Shown here in pieces: positions 41,037-49,272 of a DNA stretch of 64,000 bases; position 1 is the stretch's first letter; each line of letters begins with the position of its first letter. A model generated the notes under the pieces. The model saw nothing but the letters and a program-made list of their open reading frames with translations. It ran no database searches and was not told the DNA's origin. This stretch comes from Planctomycetota bacterium (lineage in GTDB: Bacteria; Planctomycetota; Phycisphaerae; UBA1845; UTPLA1), in the NCBI GenBank assembly GCA_016235815.1, contig JACRIM010000010.1, positions 46,321 to 110,320 on the forward strand, written 5' to 3'. The position numbers were made by a program, and so were the translations under genes.

Positions 41037-42191
41037 TTGCCGAAGCGAGTCATCATCTTGGGGTCCACGGGGTCGATTGGGTGCAACGCCCTCGCGGTGG
41101 CGGAGAATCTTCCCGCGGAGTTTGAGATTGTCGGCCTCGCAGCGGGGTCGAACTGGCGGAGGATGTCGGAGCAGGTGCGGCGGTGGAAGCCGCGCGTGGC
41201 GGTGCTCACCAACCCGGAATCGGCGGAGGCGCTGGATCACGCGGTGGGTGGCGCGGGGACCTCAGTGTGGAGCGGGCCGGATTCGCTGGTCCGTCTGATC
41301 AACGAAGTGGAGTGCGATCTGGTGCTTTCGGCCATCGTGGGGGTGGCCGGATTGCCGGCGACGTTGGCGGCCGTGCAGCGCGGGCTGACGGTTGGCTTGG
41401 CGAACAAGGAGTCGCTGGTTGTCGCGGGCGAGTTGATGGTGAACGCGGCGACGGCGTCGGGCGCGCGGTTGATCCCCGTTGATAGCGAACACTCGGCGAT
41501 CTATCAATCGCTGCATTCAGGGCGGCACGAGGAGATTGAACGAATTCTGCTGACCGCATCGGGCGGGCCTTTTCGAACGTGGACGCGCGAGCAGATGCGC
41601 GCGGCGTCGATTGCGGACGCGATGCGACACCCGACGTGGTCGATGGGTCCGAAAATTACGATCGATTCCGCGACGATGATGAACAAGGCGCTGGAAATTA
41701 TCGAAGCGAAGTGGCTGTTCGATGTGCCGGCGGAACGAATTGAAGTGGTCATTCACCCTGAGTCGATCATCCATTCGATGGTGGCGTTCCATGATGGGTC
41801 GATCGTGGCCCAGATGGGGCAGCCGGACATGCGGACGCCGATTCAGTATGCGATGACCTATCCGCGCCGCCTTGCGGGCGCCGGAGCGCGTTTGGATTTC
41901 TCGAAGCTGGAACGCATGCACTTTGAGCCGCCGGACATCGAACGGTTCCCGGCGTTGAGGCTCGGGCATGCGGTGGCGGTGCAGGGTGGGACGGCCGGTG
42001 TGGCGTTCAACGCGGCCAATGAGGCGGCGGTGGAGCGGTTTCGTGCGGGGCGAATGGGGTTTCTGGAGATTGCCGAAACGGTGGAAGACGTCCTTCGTCG
42101 GCACAACTTTGAAAAGCACCCGGGTCTTGATACGTTGATGACAGTGGATGCGTGGGCCCGGAATGAGGTAATGCAATGCGTCGTGGCGTAG
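41037..42191 (+). CDS. dxr: 1-deoxy-D-xylulose 5-phosphate reductoisomerase
   Basis: Second enzyme of the MEP isoprenoid pathway, converting DXP to MEP with NADPH. The 384 residues begin with the NADPH motif LGSTGSIGCNAL; GLANKESLVVAGELM and PVDSEHSAIYQSL mark the active site with metal ligands Asp and Glu, then LTASGGPF and HPTWSMGPKITIDSATMMNK. Start is a TTG at 41037 with GGCGGAG upstream; no ATG fits. It is followed by the rseP gene, a frequent partner of dxr in bacteria, with a repeat tract between. Confidence 0.96.
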   Translation: MPKRVIILGSTGSIGCNALAVAENLPAEFEIVGLAAGSNWRRMSEQVRRWKPRVAVLTNPESAEALDHAVGGAGTSVWSGPDSLVRLINEVECDLVLSAIVGVAGLPATLAAVQRGLTVGLANKESLVVAGELMVNAATASGARLIPVDSEHSAIYQSLHSGRHEEIERILLTASGGPFRTWTREQMRAASIADAMRHPTWSMGPKITIDSATMMNKALEIIEAKWLFDVPAERIEVVIHPESIIHSMVAFHDGSIVAQMGQPDMRTPIQYAMTYPRRLAGAGARLDFSKLERMHFEPPDIERFPALRLGHAVAVQGGTAGVAFNAANEAAVERFRAGRMGFLEIAETVEDVLRRHNFEKHPGLDTLMTVDAWARNEVMQCVVA

Positions 42192-42200
42192 ATTCGTTGA

Positions 42201-42268
42201 AATGTCGAAAAGTCGAAAAGTCGAAACGTCGAAATTGGGGACCGGGGGACCGGGGGACCGGGGGACCA
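42201..42268. repeat. Low-complexity repeats between dxr and rseP
   Basis: Four GTCGAAAA-type units are followed by four GGGGGACC units. Both types match the arrays at 15698-15999 and 14849-14937. The tract sits exactly in the short gap before rseP and extends the upstream open frame artificially. Confidence 0.85.
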
Positions 42269-42310
42269 AGCGCACCGCACGGGCTCTGCGGCACCGTGTC
42301 GACGAGGCGA

Positions 42311-44809
42311 ATGGTATCCGTAATGGCCGTCGGTGTGCCGGCGGTGATGATTGCGGCGTTTTCGATGCCGGCGTGGGTGTCGAGCGTGTGGTCGTTCATC
42401 CTGCTTGCGCTGGGATTCTCGCTGGTGATCTTCGTGCATGAACTTGGGCACTTCATGGCGGCGAAGTGGGCCGGGGTGCGGGTGGATCAATTCGCCATCG
42501 GATTCGGCAAGGAGTTGGTCGGGTTCACCAAGGGCGAGACGCGCTATTCGATGAATGTCCTGCCGCTGGGCGGCTATGTGAAGATGCTGGGGCAGGAGGA
42601 TTTTGTCGTCGACAAGTCCGGCGAGTTGAAGGTAAAGCACGATCCCGGTTCGTTCACGAACAAGTCCATCGGGCAGCGGATGGTGATCATCTCGGCCGGT
42701 GTGATTATGAACCTGATTTTCTCGACCGTCGCGTTTGCGGTGGTGTCGATGGTGGGGCGGTATCAGGCCCCGCCGGTGGTGGGAAGCGTGGTTCAGAATT
42801 CGCCTGCGGCGCGGGCGGGATTGCAGACGGGCGACCGGATTCTGCGAATCAATGATGATGAGCTACACAGTTGGGCGGATTTGACAACGGCGGTGGTGCT
42901 GTCGAACCAGGATGAGCCGCTGGTGCTCGATGTCGAGCGAGATGGAAAACTGTTGGAACCGAAACCGCGGGTGTTGCCGGAGTTCAGGAAGAGTGAAAGC
43001 GTGCGGCAACTTGGGATTTCCGCCGGGTCGAATCGGCGCGTGGCGATCCCATCGATTTGGGAGAAGACCGAGCCGCAAGACGGCGAACTGCACCGAAACG
43101 ATGAGCTGTACAAGCTGGTCTTGCCAAGCGGCGAGGCGAAGGAGTTCAAAGACCTCGGTGTATTCCACCGAGCGATGGTGGAGGCACGCGGCGCGCCGGT
43201 GGATGTGATTGTTCGCCGGCCGACGAAGCCGGATGAGATCACGGAAGAACAATACCTTAGTGGAAGCGCGGACATTCCGAGCACGGAGATTCGCACGTCG
43301 GTGCGGGCGCTTTGGATTCCGGGAAGCCATGTGCAGGGCGACACCGTGAGCGGGTCGCTGCTTGGCATGGTGCCGCGGCTGACGATTTTTGTGACGGATG
43401 AGGGCAAGTCGTTTGATCTGGCGGGTGCGAAGTCGGGCGATGTGATTACGAAGATCGGCAGCAATGCCTATCCGAGCCACGCAACATTGAAGAGCACGAT
43501 CGAAGAGAACGCCGGAAAGGAAGTCGCGCTGGAGGTGCGACGGCCGTACGCCGCGAATCAGGGGCTGGACGGCCGGACGGTGAGTTTCGTCTGCGAGAAT
43601 CGCGAAGAGTTCATCAACGCCGGGCGCAAGGGCGTGGTGCCGGCGGTGGCGATGGTTTTGGAAAAGGCGAAGGCCGCGGGGATTTCGGATGGTGATCGCG
43701 ACAAGCTCTCGGCAGCGCTGAAGGGAATCGCCGATGCGACGGCATGGCGGCGCTGGATGGAGACCGTGGATGTTCACGCCCTGAAGCCGCTGAAGCCGAA
43801 GCGGCCGTTCACGTTGATCGGCAAGTCGCCGCCCGCGCCGGTGGAGGCGATGCTGCACACCGTGGATGAGAATCATCTTGTCGTTGCGGACATCGTGGAC
43901 GACGTGGACGGCAGATCGACGCCGGCGAAGGCCGCGGGGATTCCGGTGGGCGCGGTGATTCAGTCGGTCGATGGCAAGGCTGTGACGCAGTGGTGGCAGC
44001 TTTCAGAGGCGCTTCGACTGGCGGCGGGCAAGACCGTGGAGATCGGCTATCGCGTGGCGGATGAGGCGCGGACGGCGAAGTTCGTTGTGCCGTTGTGCAT
44101 CACGTCGGCGCTGAACCTCGGACCGGGGACGCGGATTACGAAGATCGACGGCAAGATCAATCTGGAAGTGAAGAACGCCGACGGGCAGTTGGAAGAGGTC
44201 GCGCTGCCGGATCATCGGGCGGTGAAGGCGATCCTTGAGAGCTGCAAGGGGCGGACCGTGGACGTCGAGTATGTGACGCTGCAGGGAAAGTCGGGCAGCG
44301 GAAAATTCGCCGTGACGGCGGACAACACGGACCCGTGGCTGCAGCGGATTCAATTCGCCCAGACGTTTTATTGCCAGCCGCTGGCCGAGCGATTTCAGAT
44401 CAGTAATCCGATCCTTGCAGCGGGCGAGGGTTTTCGTCAGGCTTACGGCGTGACGATGCAGACGATCAAGACGATCGAGCACATGCTGATCACGCGCAAG
44501 GTGGGCGTCGACAAGGTGAGCGGACCGGTGGGCATCTTCCGGCTGGGGACGAAGGTGGCCGATCAGGGTTTGCTCAATCTGCTGTTCTTCCTTGCGCTGA
44601 TCTCCGCGAACCTGGCGGTGCTGAACTTCCTGCCGATGCCGATTGTGGATGGCGGACTGTTTATGTTTCTGATTCTGGAGAAGATTCGCGGCGAGCCGGT
44701 GAGCATCAAGACGCAGGTGGCGACGCAGATCATCGGGATTGCGCTGATCGCGACGCTATTTGTGTTGGTAACGTATCAGGATATTAAGAATTGGATTACG
44801 GGGACGTAG
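42311..44809 (+). CDS. rseP: RseP-like site-2 metalloprotease, enlarged
   Basis: Intramembrane zinc protease of family M50, cleaving anti-sigma or similar membrane proteins. HELGHFMAAKW (HExxH at 43-47) is in the first membrane helix, PDZ domains follow (GSVVQNSPAARAGLQTGDRI and a second around AAGIPVGAVIQSVDG), and LNFLPMPIVDGG near residue 780 completes the active site. At 832 residues it is nearly twice the usual ~450; the extra length is between the PDZ regions and is of unknown fold. ATG 42311 (GAGGCG upstream) is chosen because the upstream frame is repeat DNA. Confidence 0.9.
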   Translation: MVSVMAVGVPAVMIAAFSMPAWVSSVWSFILLALGFSLVIFVHELGHFMAAKWAGVRVDQFAIGFGKELVGFTKGETRYSMNVLPLGGYVKMLGQEDFVVDKSGELKVKHDPGSFTNKSIGQRMVIISAGVIMNLIFSTVAFAVVSMVGRYQAPPVVGSVVQNSPAARAGLQTGDRILRINDDELHSWADLTTAVVLSNQDEPLVLDVERDGKLLEPKPRVLPEFRKSESVRQLGISAGSNRRVAIPSIWEKTEPQDGELHRNDELYKLVLPSGEAKEFKDLGVFHRAMVEARGAPVDVIVRRPTKPDEITEEQYLSGSADIPSTEIRTSVRALWIPGSHVQGDTVSGSLLGMVPRLTIFVTDEGKSFDLAGAKSGDVITKIGSNAYPSHATLKSTIEENAGKEVALEVRRPYAANQGLDGRTVSFVCENREEFINAGRKGVVPAVAMVLEKAKAAGISDGDRDKLSAALKGIADATAWRRWMETVDVHALKPLKPKRPFTLIGKSPPAPVEAMLHTVDENHLVVADIVDDVDGRSTPAKAAGIPVGAVIQSVDGKAVTQWWQLSEALRLAAGKTVEIGYRVADEARTAKFVVPLCITSALNLGPGTRITKIDGKINLEVKNADGQLEEVALPDHRAVKAILESCKGRTVDVEYVTLQGKSGSGKFAVTADNTDPWLQRIQFAQTFYCQPLAERFQISNPILAAGEGFRQAYGVTMQTIKTIEHMLITRKVGVDKVSGPVGIFRLGTKVADQGLLNLLFFLALISANLAVLNFLPMPIVDGGLFMFLILEKIRGEPVSIKTQVATQIIGIALIATLFVLVTYQDIKNWITGT

Positions 44810-44864
44810 GGAGAGAATGCAGAATGGCGAATAGCAAATGGCGAAAGGGCCGGGGTCGGTTTGC

Positions 44865-44870
44865 TATAAT
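44865..44870 (+). promoter_or_regulatory. TATAAT element directly before a small gene
   Basis: TTGCTATAATGGCAGC ends at ATG 44877, six bases after a perfect TATAAT. This spacing would place the transcription start at or next to the A of ATG, giving a leaderless transcript. Low-complexity GAATGGCGAATAGCAAATGG lies just upstream. Confidence 0.5.
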
Positions 44871-44876
44871 GGCAGC

Positions 44877-45203
44877 ATGGGTCACGACGTACAAGATTCG
44901 ATCAGTCTTGAGATTGCCACTCGAATTGCCCATGAACTGCCTGCGCATCCAGAGTGGATCGATGTTGCGCGCTCCAATCTGGATCGATGGACGCAGCGCA
45001 ATTCGAATGCTCCATCCCTGCTTAAGTGCTACGACGAATGGCGGGAGATTCTGAGGCGTCCCGTTGAGGAAATCCGCGACGTGCTGTTGTCTTCGTCAGA
45101 TGAGGGACAACGACTTCGGCAGAACTCGCCGTTTGCGGGCGTGTTGGGAGTGGACGAAGTTCGTGAACTAAGACGCAGTCACCGTGCATCGTCAACAGTT
45201 TGA
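44877..45203 (+). CDS. Small hypothetical protein
   Basis: A 108-residue soluble protein beginning MGHDVQDSISLEIATRIAHE and ending with EGQLRQ-type block DEGQRLRQNSPFAGVLGVDE. I recall the C-terminal RQ-S/N-PFAGVL pattern from small proteins encoded near toxin-antitoxin-like genes, but cannot assign a function. It sits after rseP, AT-richer than its neighbours, with its own TATAAT element. Confidence 0.65.
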   Translation: MGHDVQDSISLEIATRIAHELPAHPEWIDVARSNLDRWTQRNSNAPSLLKCYDEWREILRRPVEEIRDVLLSSSDEGQRLRQNSPFAGVLGVDEVRELRRSHRASSTV

Positions 45204-45210
45204 GCATGTG

Positions 45211-45507
45211 CTAGGTGCAATTATCTACATCACTGATACGGACTAATTCGACACACTCAGGCTCGATCATCAGCTTGTGGTAATGCATGCCGTCTATAGG
45301 ATCAGTGATTTCGAATTCAATCCAAGGCCAACCGAAATCAGCGTCTATTTCGACGACTGTAAACGGCGACGGCTGTGACATCGCATGTTGAAATGCATTG
45401 AGCGTTCCATGTGGTCCATCTCGCAAGTCCGACGGCATTGCAAGAACACTGTCCGGAATCGATACCACTCGAACCTGATCACCCACTTTGAAAACAGGTG
45501 TAGCCAT
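45211..45507 (-). CDS. Small hypothetical protein, SH3-like
   Basis: A 98-residue acidic protein beginning MATPVFKVGDQVRVVSIPDS, a beta-barrel-like start as in small SH3/KOW-type proteins, and ending LMIEPECVELVRISDVDNCT. It starts nine bases after the moaA stop on the same strand, so it may be co-transcribed. It is convergent with the small gene at 44877. AT-richer than core genes. Function unknown. Confidence 0.6.
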   Translation of the reverse strand: MATPVFKVGDQVRVVSIPDSVLAMPSDLRDGPHGTLNAFQHAMSQPSPFTVVEIDADFGWPWIEFEITDPIDGMHYHKLMIEPECVELVRISDVDNCT

Positions 45508-45515
45508 CGTGCAGC

Positions 45516-46616
45516 TCAACCGCCAATCTGGGACATCTGGCGGTTTCCGTGGTACGAGTGCACTTCGGGTTTGAAGGCGACGCAGCGGATGAAGGCGTTG
45601 CGCAGTTCTTCGTTTAGGGCAGGCTGTTTCGGGGGCAGGTCTTGTTCTTTTTCGCGAGCCCACTCAGGCCCTCCCCTTATCAAGTGGAGGGGATTGGTGC
45701 TGCGCACGATGGGACGGAGTTCTACTTCGCCGCCGTCGAAGAGGCAGCTTCGGAGTTGGCCTTCGGCGGTGAGGCGCAGGCGGTTGCAGGTTGCGCAGAA
45801 GGGCTTGCTCATCGCGCTGATGAAGCCAATGCGGCCCTTTGCGCCTGGGATGCGCCAGACGTTTGCGGGGCCGTGGCCGGTGTCGCGCGTGGCGGGTTCG
45901 AGCGGGCCGAAGCGATTTTCGATGTGCCTGCGAATTTCGGATTCGGCGATGAAACGCGATTCGTAGTCGCCGCCGAGCGCGGTGCGGCCGAGCGGCATGT
46001 ATTCGATGAAGCGGATGGTGAGGTCAGTGTTTAACGTCAGGGCGGCGAAGTCGGCGAACTCGTCGTCGTTGATTCCCTTCATGGCGACGCAGTTGATCTT
46101 GGGATGCCTGAAGCCGGCGGCGATGGCCGCGCGGATTCCGCGCCAGACATGATCGAGGTCGGCGCCGCGGGTGATGTCGCGGAAGCGGTCGCGATCCTGC
46201 GTGTCCATGCTGACGGTGATGCGATTGAGGCCGGCGGATTTGAGGGCCGGCGCGTATTGGTCAAGGAGCGCGCCGTTGGTGGTCATGGAGAGGTCGGTGA
46301 CGCCGGGCAGGGCGCGGAGCATGGAGACCAGCAGCGGCAGATGGTGACGGATGAGTGGTTCGCCGCCGGTGAGTTTGAAGGAGGTGATGCCGAGGTCGAT
46401 GGCGGTCCGGGCAATGGCGATGATCTCCTCGAAGGTGAGGAGTTCGTCACGCGGCACCCAATCGAGCTTGTCTTCGGGCATGCAGTAGACGCAGCGGAAG
46501 TTGCAGCGGTCGGTGACGCTGATTCGAAGGGTTTGGACGGCGCGGATGTCGCGCGGCCCGGTGATGTTGTCCGGGCGGATGTCGGGGGCATCGGCGATGG
46601 GCAGCGCGAGGGGCAT
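45516..46616 (-). CDS. moaA: GTP 3',8-cyclase (molybdenum cofactor biosynthesis)
   Basis: Radical SAM enzyme that starts molybdopterin synthesis from GTP. The N-terminal cluster motif is CNFRCVYC; FKLTGGEPLIR, MTTNGALL and ITVSMDTQDRDRF follow; the second cluster is CATCNRLRLTAEGQLRSCLF; and the C terminus ends IGG, the conserved MoaA tail. Between VELRPIV and PALNEELRNAF, a peptide (RSTNPLHLIRGGPEWAREKE) encoded by a dispersed palindrome is inserted. Start ATG 46616 lies just after a TACAAT element; ATG 46634 is possible. No other moa genes are near. Confidence 0.94.
   Translation of the reverse strand: MPLALPIADAPDIRPDNITGPRDIRAVQTLRISVTDRCNFRCVYCMPEDKLDWVPRDELLTFEEIIAIARTAIDLGITSFKLTGGEPLIRHHLPLLVSMLRALPGVTDLSMTTNGALLDQYAPALKSAGLNRITVSMDTQDRDRFRDITRGADLDHVWRGIRAAIAAGFRHPKINCVAMKGINDDEFADFAALTLNTDLTIRFIEYMPLGRTALGGDYESRFIAESEIRRHIENRFGPLEPATRDTGHGPANVWRIPGAKGRIGFISAMSKPFCATCNRLRLTAEGQLRSCLFDGGEVELRPIVRSTNPLHLIRGGPEWAREKEQDLPPKQPALNEELRNAFIRCVAFKPEVHSYHGNRQMSQIGG
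45669..45692. repeat. Dispersed palindrome CCCTCCCCTT-AAGGGGAGGG, copy 3
   Basis: CCCTCCCCTTatcAAGTGGAGGGG inside moaA, with one arm mismatch. It adds residues near LHLIRGGPEW in frame. Confidence 0.85.
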
Positions 46617-46624
46617 CGTGGGGT

Positions 46625-46630
46625 ATTGTA
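46625..46630 (-). promoter_or_regulatory. Candidate -10 element for moaA
   Basis: Minus-strand TGATACAATACC holds TACAAT eight bases before ATG 46616, without a ribosome site, suggesting a leaderless or very short leader. Confidence 0.35.
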
Positions 46631-46672
46631 TCATGCGGGAACGGGGGGTTTGGGGCGGTTGGAACCGAGGGA

Positions 46673-47269
46673 TTGGATTTGGCGTCAAAGGATGGGACAT
46701 CGAAGTTTGGCGAAAGCGAGCTTTTGGCATGCAGCCGGGCGGGGGACACGGCGGCGTTCGGGCGGCTCGTGGAGTTGTACGCCGACCGGGTGGTGACGGT
46801 TTGCGCGAGGATGGTGCGTGATCGGGGTGTGGCGGAGGATTTGGCGCAGGAGGCGTTCGTGAAGGCGTGGCAGTCGCTGGCGAGCTTCGACGGGCGGTCG
46901 GCGTTTTATACGTGGCTGTATCGCATTGCGATGAACCTATGTTTGAGCGAGCGGCGGCGACCGCGGCGCGTGGTGAATATGGCGGATGAGGGGTTGGCGA
47001 ATCGGCGCGAAAGTGGTGAGGCGCTGCCCGGCGACGCGGCGGAATTGAAAGAGGAGCACGCTCGCGTGCTGACGGCGCTGGCGGAGCTGGATGAAGAACA
47101 TCGGGCCGTGGTGGTGCTGCGCGATGTGCAGGGTTTGGATTATGAGGAGATCGCGGGGATACTGGGTGTGCCGCGCGGGACGGTGAAGTCGAGATTGCAT
47201 CGGGGGCGGATGGAGTTGCGAGAGAGACTGAGGGTCCAAGGGGCCGAGGGGCCAAGGGGTCACGTGTAG
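46673..47269 (+). CDS. ECF RNA polymerase sigma factor
   Basis: A 198-residue ECF sigma factor. Region 2 shows AGDTAAFGRLVELYADRV and DLAQEAFVKAWQSLASFDG with YTWLYRIAMN; region 4 shows LDYEEIAGILGVPRGTVKSR, the DNA-binding helix-turn-helix. The TTG start at 46673 has CCGAGG upstream. The C-terminal 16 residues are encoded by a GGGGCC-rich repeat-like stretch. The anti-sigma gene follows after seven bases, the normal pairing. Confidence 0.92.
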   Translation: MDLASKDGTSKFGESELLACSRAGDTAAFGRLVELYADRVVTVCARMVRDRGVAEDLAQEAFVKAWQSLASFDGRSAFYTWLYRIAMNLCLSERRRPRRVVNMADEGLANRRESGEALPGDAAELKEEHARVLTALAELDEEHRAVVVLRDVQGLDYEEIAGILGVPRGTVKSRLHRGRMELRERLRVQGAEGPRGHV

Positions 47270-47276
47270 GAACGCG

Positions 47277-48101
47277 ATGGCTGGACGATTGGAACATTAC
47301 GAGCAGTTGACGGCTTACCTCGATGGGGAGCTTACGGAGGCGGAGCGCGCCGAGGTGGAGCAGTTGTTGGCGCGCGATGCCGAAGCGCGAGAGCTGTTGG
47401 AGGAATTGCGCGAGACGGCGCGGTTGATTGGGTCGGTGCCCAAGGAATTCGCGGGAATGGGATTCAATGAGGCCGTGCGGGCGCGGCTGGAGCGGTCGAG
47501 CCTGTTAGACGAGGGGCCGACGCGACGGATGAGCGGGTGGAAACCCGTGGCGCTGGCTGCGTCGCTGGTGATCGTTTGCACGATCGGCTACTTCGGCATG
47601 GAGCAGTTACAGAAAGAGCGGGAGCGGCAGGTTTTCGCGTTGGCGGACAAGGAAGAGCGGGGCAGGCCGGTGTTGAAGTCGCCGACGGATGATACGGCGT
47701 TGGCATTTCGTGATTCGCGCGGACAGGCGGTGATGCAGGAACAAGTGGCGACGGGGGCGCGGCGAGACGCGAAGGATGGACGAGCGGAATTGGGAATGAA
47801 GAAACAGGCGGCTCCAGTGAGCGGTGGCACCTTGGTTGGGAGTTCCGCGGAATCTCCGAAAGCGGCGCCGGCGTTTGGAATAGAGAAGGCGGACGAAAAC
47901 GCCGTTATGAAAGATGCATTTGACGATGACAGTGCGTCGGCCGCCCGACCGACGAGCGCTGCGCAGCCGATGAAGGCGGCGCATTCATTAGCGCCGGCAC
48001 CCCGACTGGTGACATCGAAACCATCGTCGCAGCCCGCTTCATCGCAACCCACATCGCAACCGGCGACGAGTCAGCCCGCCACGGAGAAACCGCGTGAGTA
48101 A
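47277..48101 (+). CDS. Anti-sigma factor with membrane anchor
   Basis: A 274-residue single-pass membrane protein. The cytoplasmic N terminus (HYEQLTAYLDGELTEAERAE) is an anti-sigma domain like the zinc finger type but without HxxxCxxC, so it is a non-zinc variant. A membrane segment (LAASLVIVCTIGYFGM, about 97-112) leads to a long outside part with a Ser/Gln/Pro/Thr-rich tail (SSQPTSQPATSQPATEKP). It follows the ECF sigma gene directly and overlaps the rsgA gene by eight bases. Confidence 0.82.
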   Translation: MAGRLEHYEQLTAYLDGELTEAERAEVEQLLARDAEARELLEELRETARLIGSVPKEFAGMGFNEAVRARLERSSLLDEGPTRRMSGWKPVALAASLVIVCTIGYFGMEQLQKERERQVFALADKEERGRPVLKSPTDDTALAFRDSRGQAVMQEQVATGARRDAKDGRAELGMKKQAAPVSGGTLVGSSAESPKAAPAFGIEKADENAVMKDAFDDDSASAARPTSAAQPMKAAHSLAPAPRLVTSKPSSQPASSQPTSQPATSQPATEKPRE

Positions 48102-49272
48102 AAATCGCGATGACGATCGACCGCGCAAGGGGCGCAAGGTTCGCATTGACCTGCGAAAGAATCGGGGTAAGGTCGCGCGCGACGGGGGCGGATTGACGCG
48201 GCGGATGAAGCGCGGGGACGAATCCGTTGACGACGAAAAGCAGAATGAGAATGTGCGGGCCAAAGGGGATTTGTCGCGCAAGCGGACGATCATCATTCAG
48301 GAAGAAGGAGAGCAGCGGACGGATTTGCACGACGGCGTCGTGGTGGCGATGCGCGGGCTGATGACCGAGGTCGATGACGGCGTGACGCAGTGGGCCTGCA
48401 CGGTTCGGCGAATGCTGCGGACGCGGATGATCGGCGATCGGCAGTCGATCACGGTGGGGGATCGGGTGCGGATCGCGCCGGTGTTTCATAATGACGTTGC
48501 GGGGCAGATTGAGATTGACGGCGTGATGTTCGCCGAGGGCGTGATTGAAGAAGTGGAGGAGCGCGAGAGCGTGCTGGTGCGCGAGTACGAGCGTAAGCGG
48601 CAGATCATCGCGGCGAACGTGAATACCGTCGTGATCACAGTGGCTGCAAATCAGCCGACGCTTCGGCCGCACCTGATCGATCGCTATCTCGTTTCGGTGC
48701 ACAAGGGGGAGATGCGGCCGGTGGTTTGCATTAACAAGGCGGACCTCGATACGGATGGCGCGGCGGCGGCGGTGGCCGAACGGTATCGTGCGATTGGGTA
48801 TCGGGCGCTGTTGGTGAGCGTGGAGCAGGCCGCTGGGTTGGAACCGTTGCGGGAGACGATTCGCGACAAGACGTCGGTGTTCGTCGGCCCGTCGGGGGTG
48901 GGGAAGAGTTCGATCATCAATGCGCTGGCGCCGGACATGCGATTGAAAGTCGGCACGGTGTCGGATGTGGAGCGGGGGCGACACACGACGACGATGGCGC
49001 GGCTGCTGAAGTGGCCGTTCGGCGGGTATGTGGTGGACACGCCGGGGATGCGGCAGTTTGAGCTGGCGGGTGTGGAGGCGGGGGAGTTGGAGGCGTTTTT
49101 CACGGAGTTCGTCGAGCTGCTGTCGGATTGCAAGTTCAAGGATTGCACGCACACTCACGAGATCGGCTGCGCGATCAAGGAAGCGGTGGAGGATGGGCGA
49201 ATCACGCCGGAGCGGTATGACAGTTATTGCAAGATGATCGAGGAGATCGCGGCGCGAGGGGGGAAGTATTGA
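48094..49272 (+). CDS. rsgA: Ribosome small subunit GTPase RsgA
   Basis: Circularly permuted GTPase that checks maturation of the 30S subunit. After a basic tail and an OB domain, G4 (INKADL) comes first, then G1 (GPSGVGKSS), G2 and G3 (DTPGMRQF), the permuted order that defines the family. The zinc site CKFKDCTHTHEIGC is intact. At 392 residues it has a longer Lys/Arg-rich N terminus than the usual ~300-350. GTG start overlaps the anti-sigma stop; its stop overlaps the next start (TTGA). Confidence 0.95.
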   Translation: MSKNRDDDRPRKGRKVRIDLRKNRGKVARDGGGLTRRMKRGDESVDDEKQNENVRAKGDLSRKRTIIIQEEGEQRTDLHDGVVVAMRGLMTEVDDGVTQWACTVRRMLRTRMIGDRQSITVGDRVRIAPVFHNDVAGQIEIDGVMFAEGVIEEVEERESVLVREYERKRQIIAANVNTVVITVAANQPTLRPHLIDRYLVSVHKGEMRPVVCINKADLDTDGAAAAVAERYRAIGYRALLVSVEQAAGLEPLRETIRDKTSVFVGPSGVGKSSIINALAPDMRLKVGTVSDVERGRHTTTMARLLKWPFGGYVVDTPGMRQFELAGVEAGELEAFFTEFVELLSDCKFKDCTHTHEIGCAIKEAVEDGRITPERYDSYCKMIEEIAARGGKY

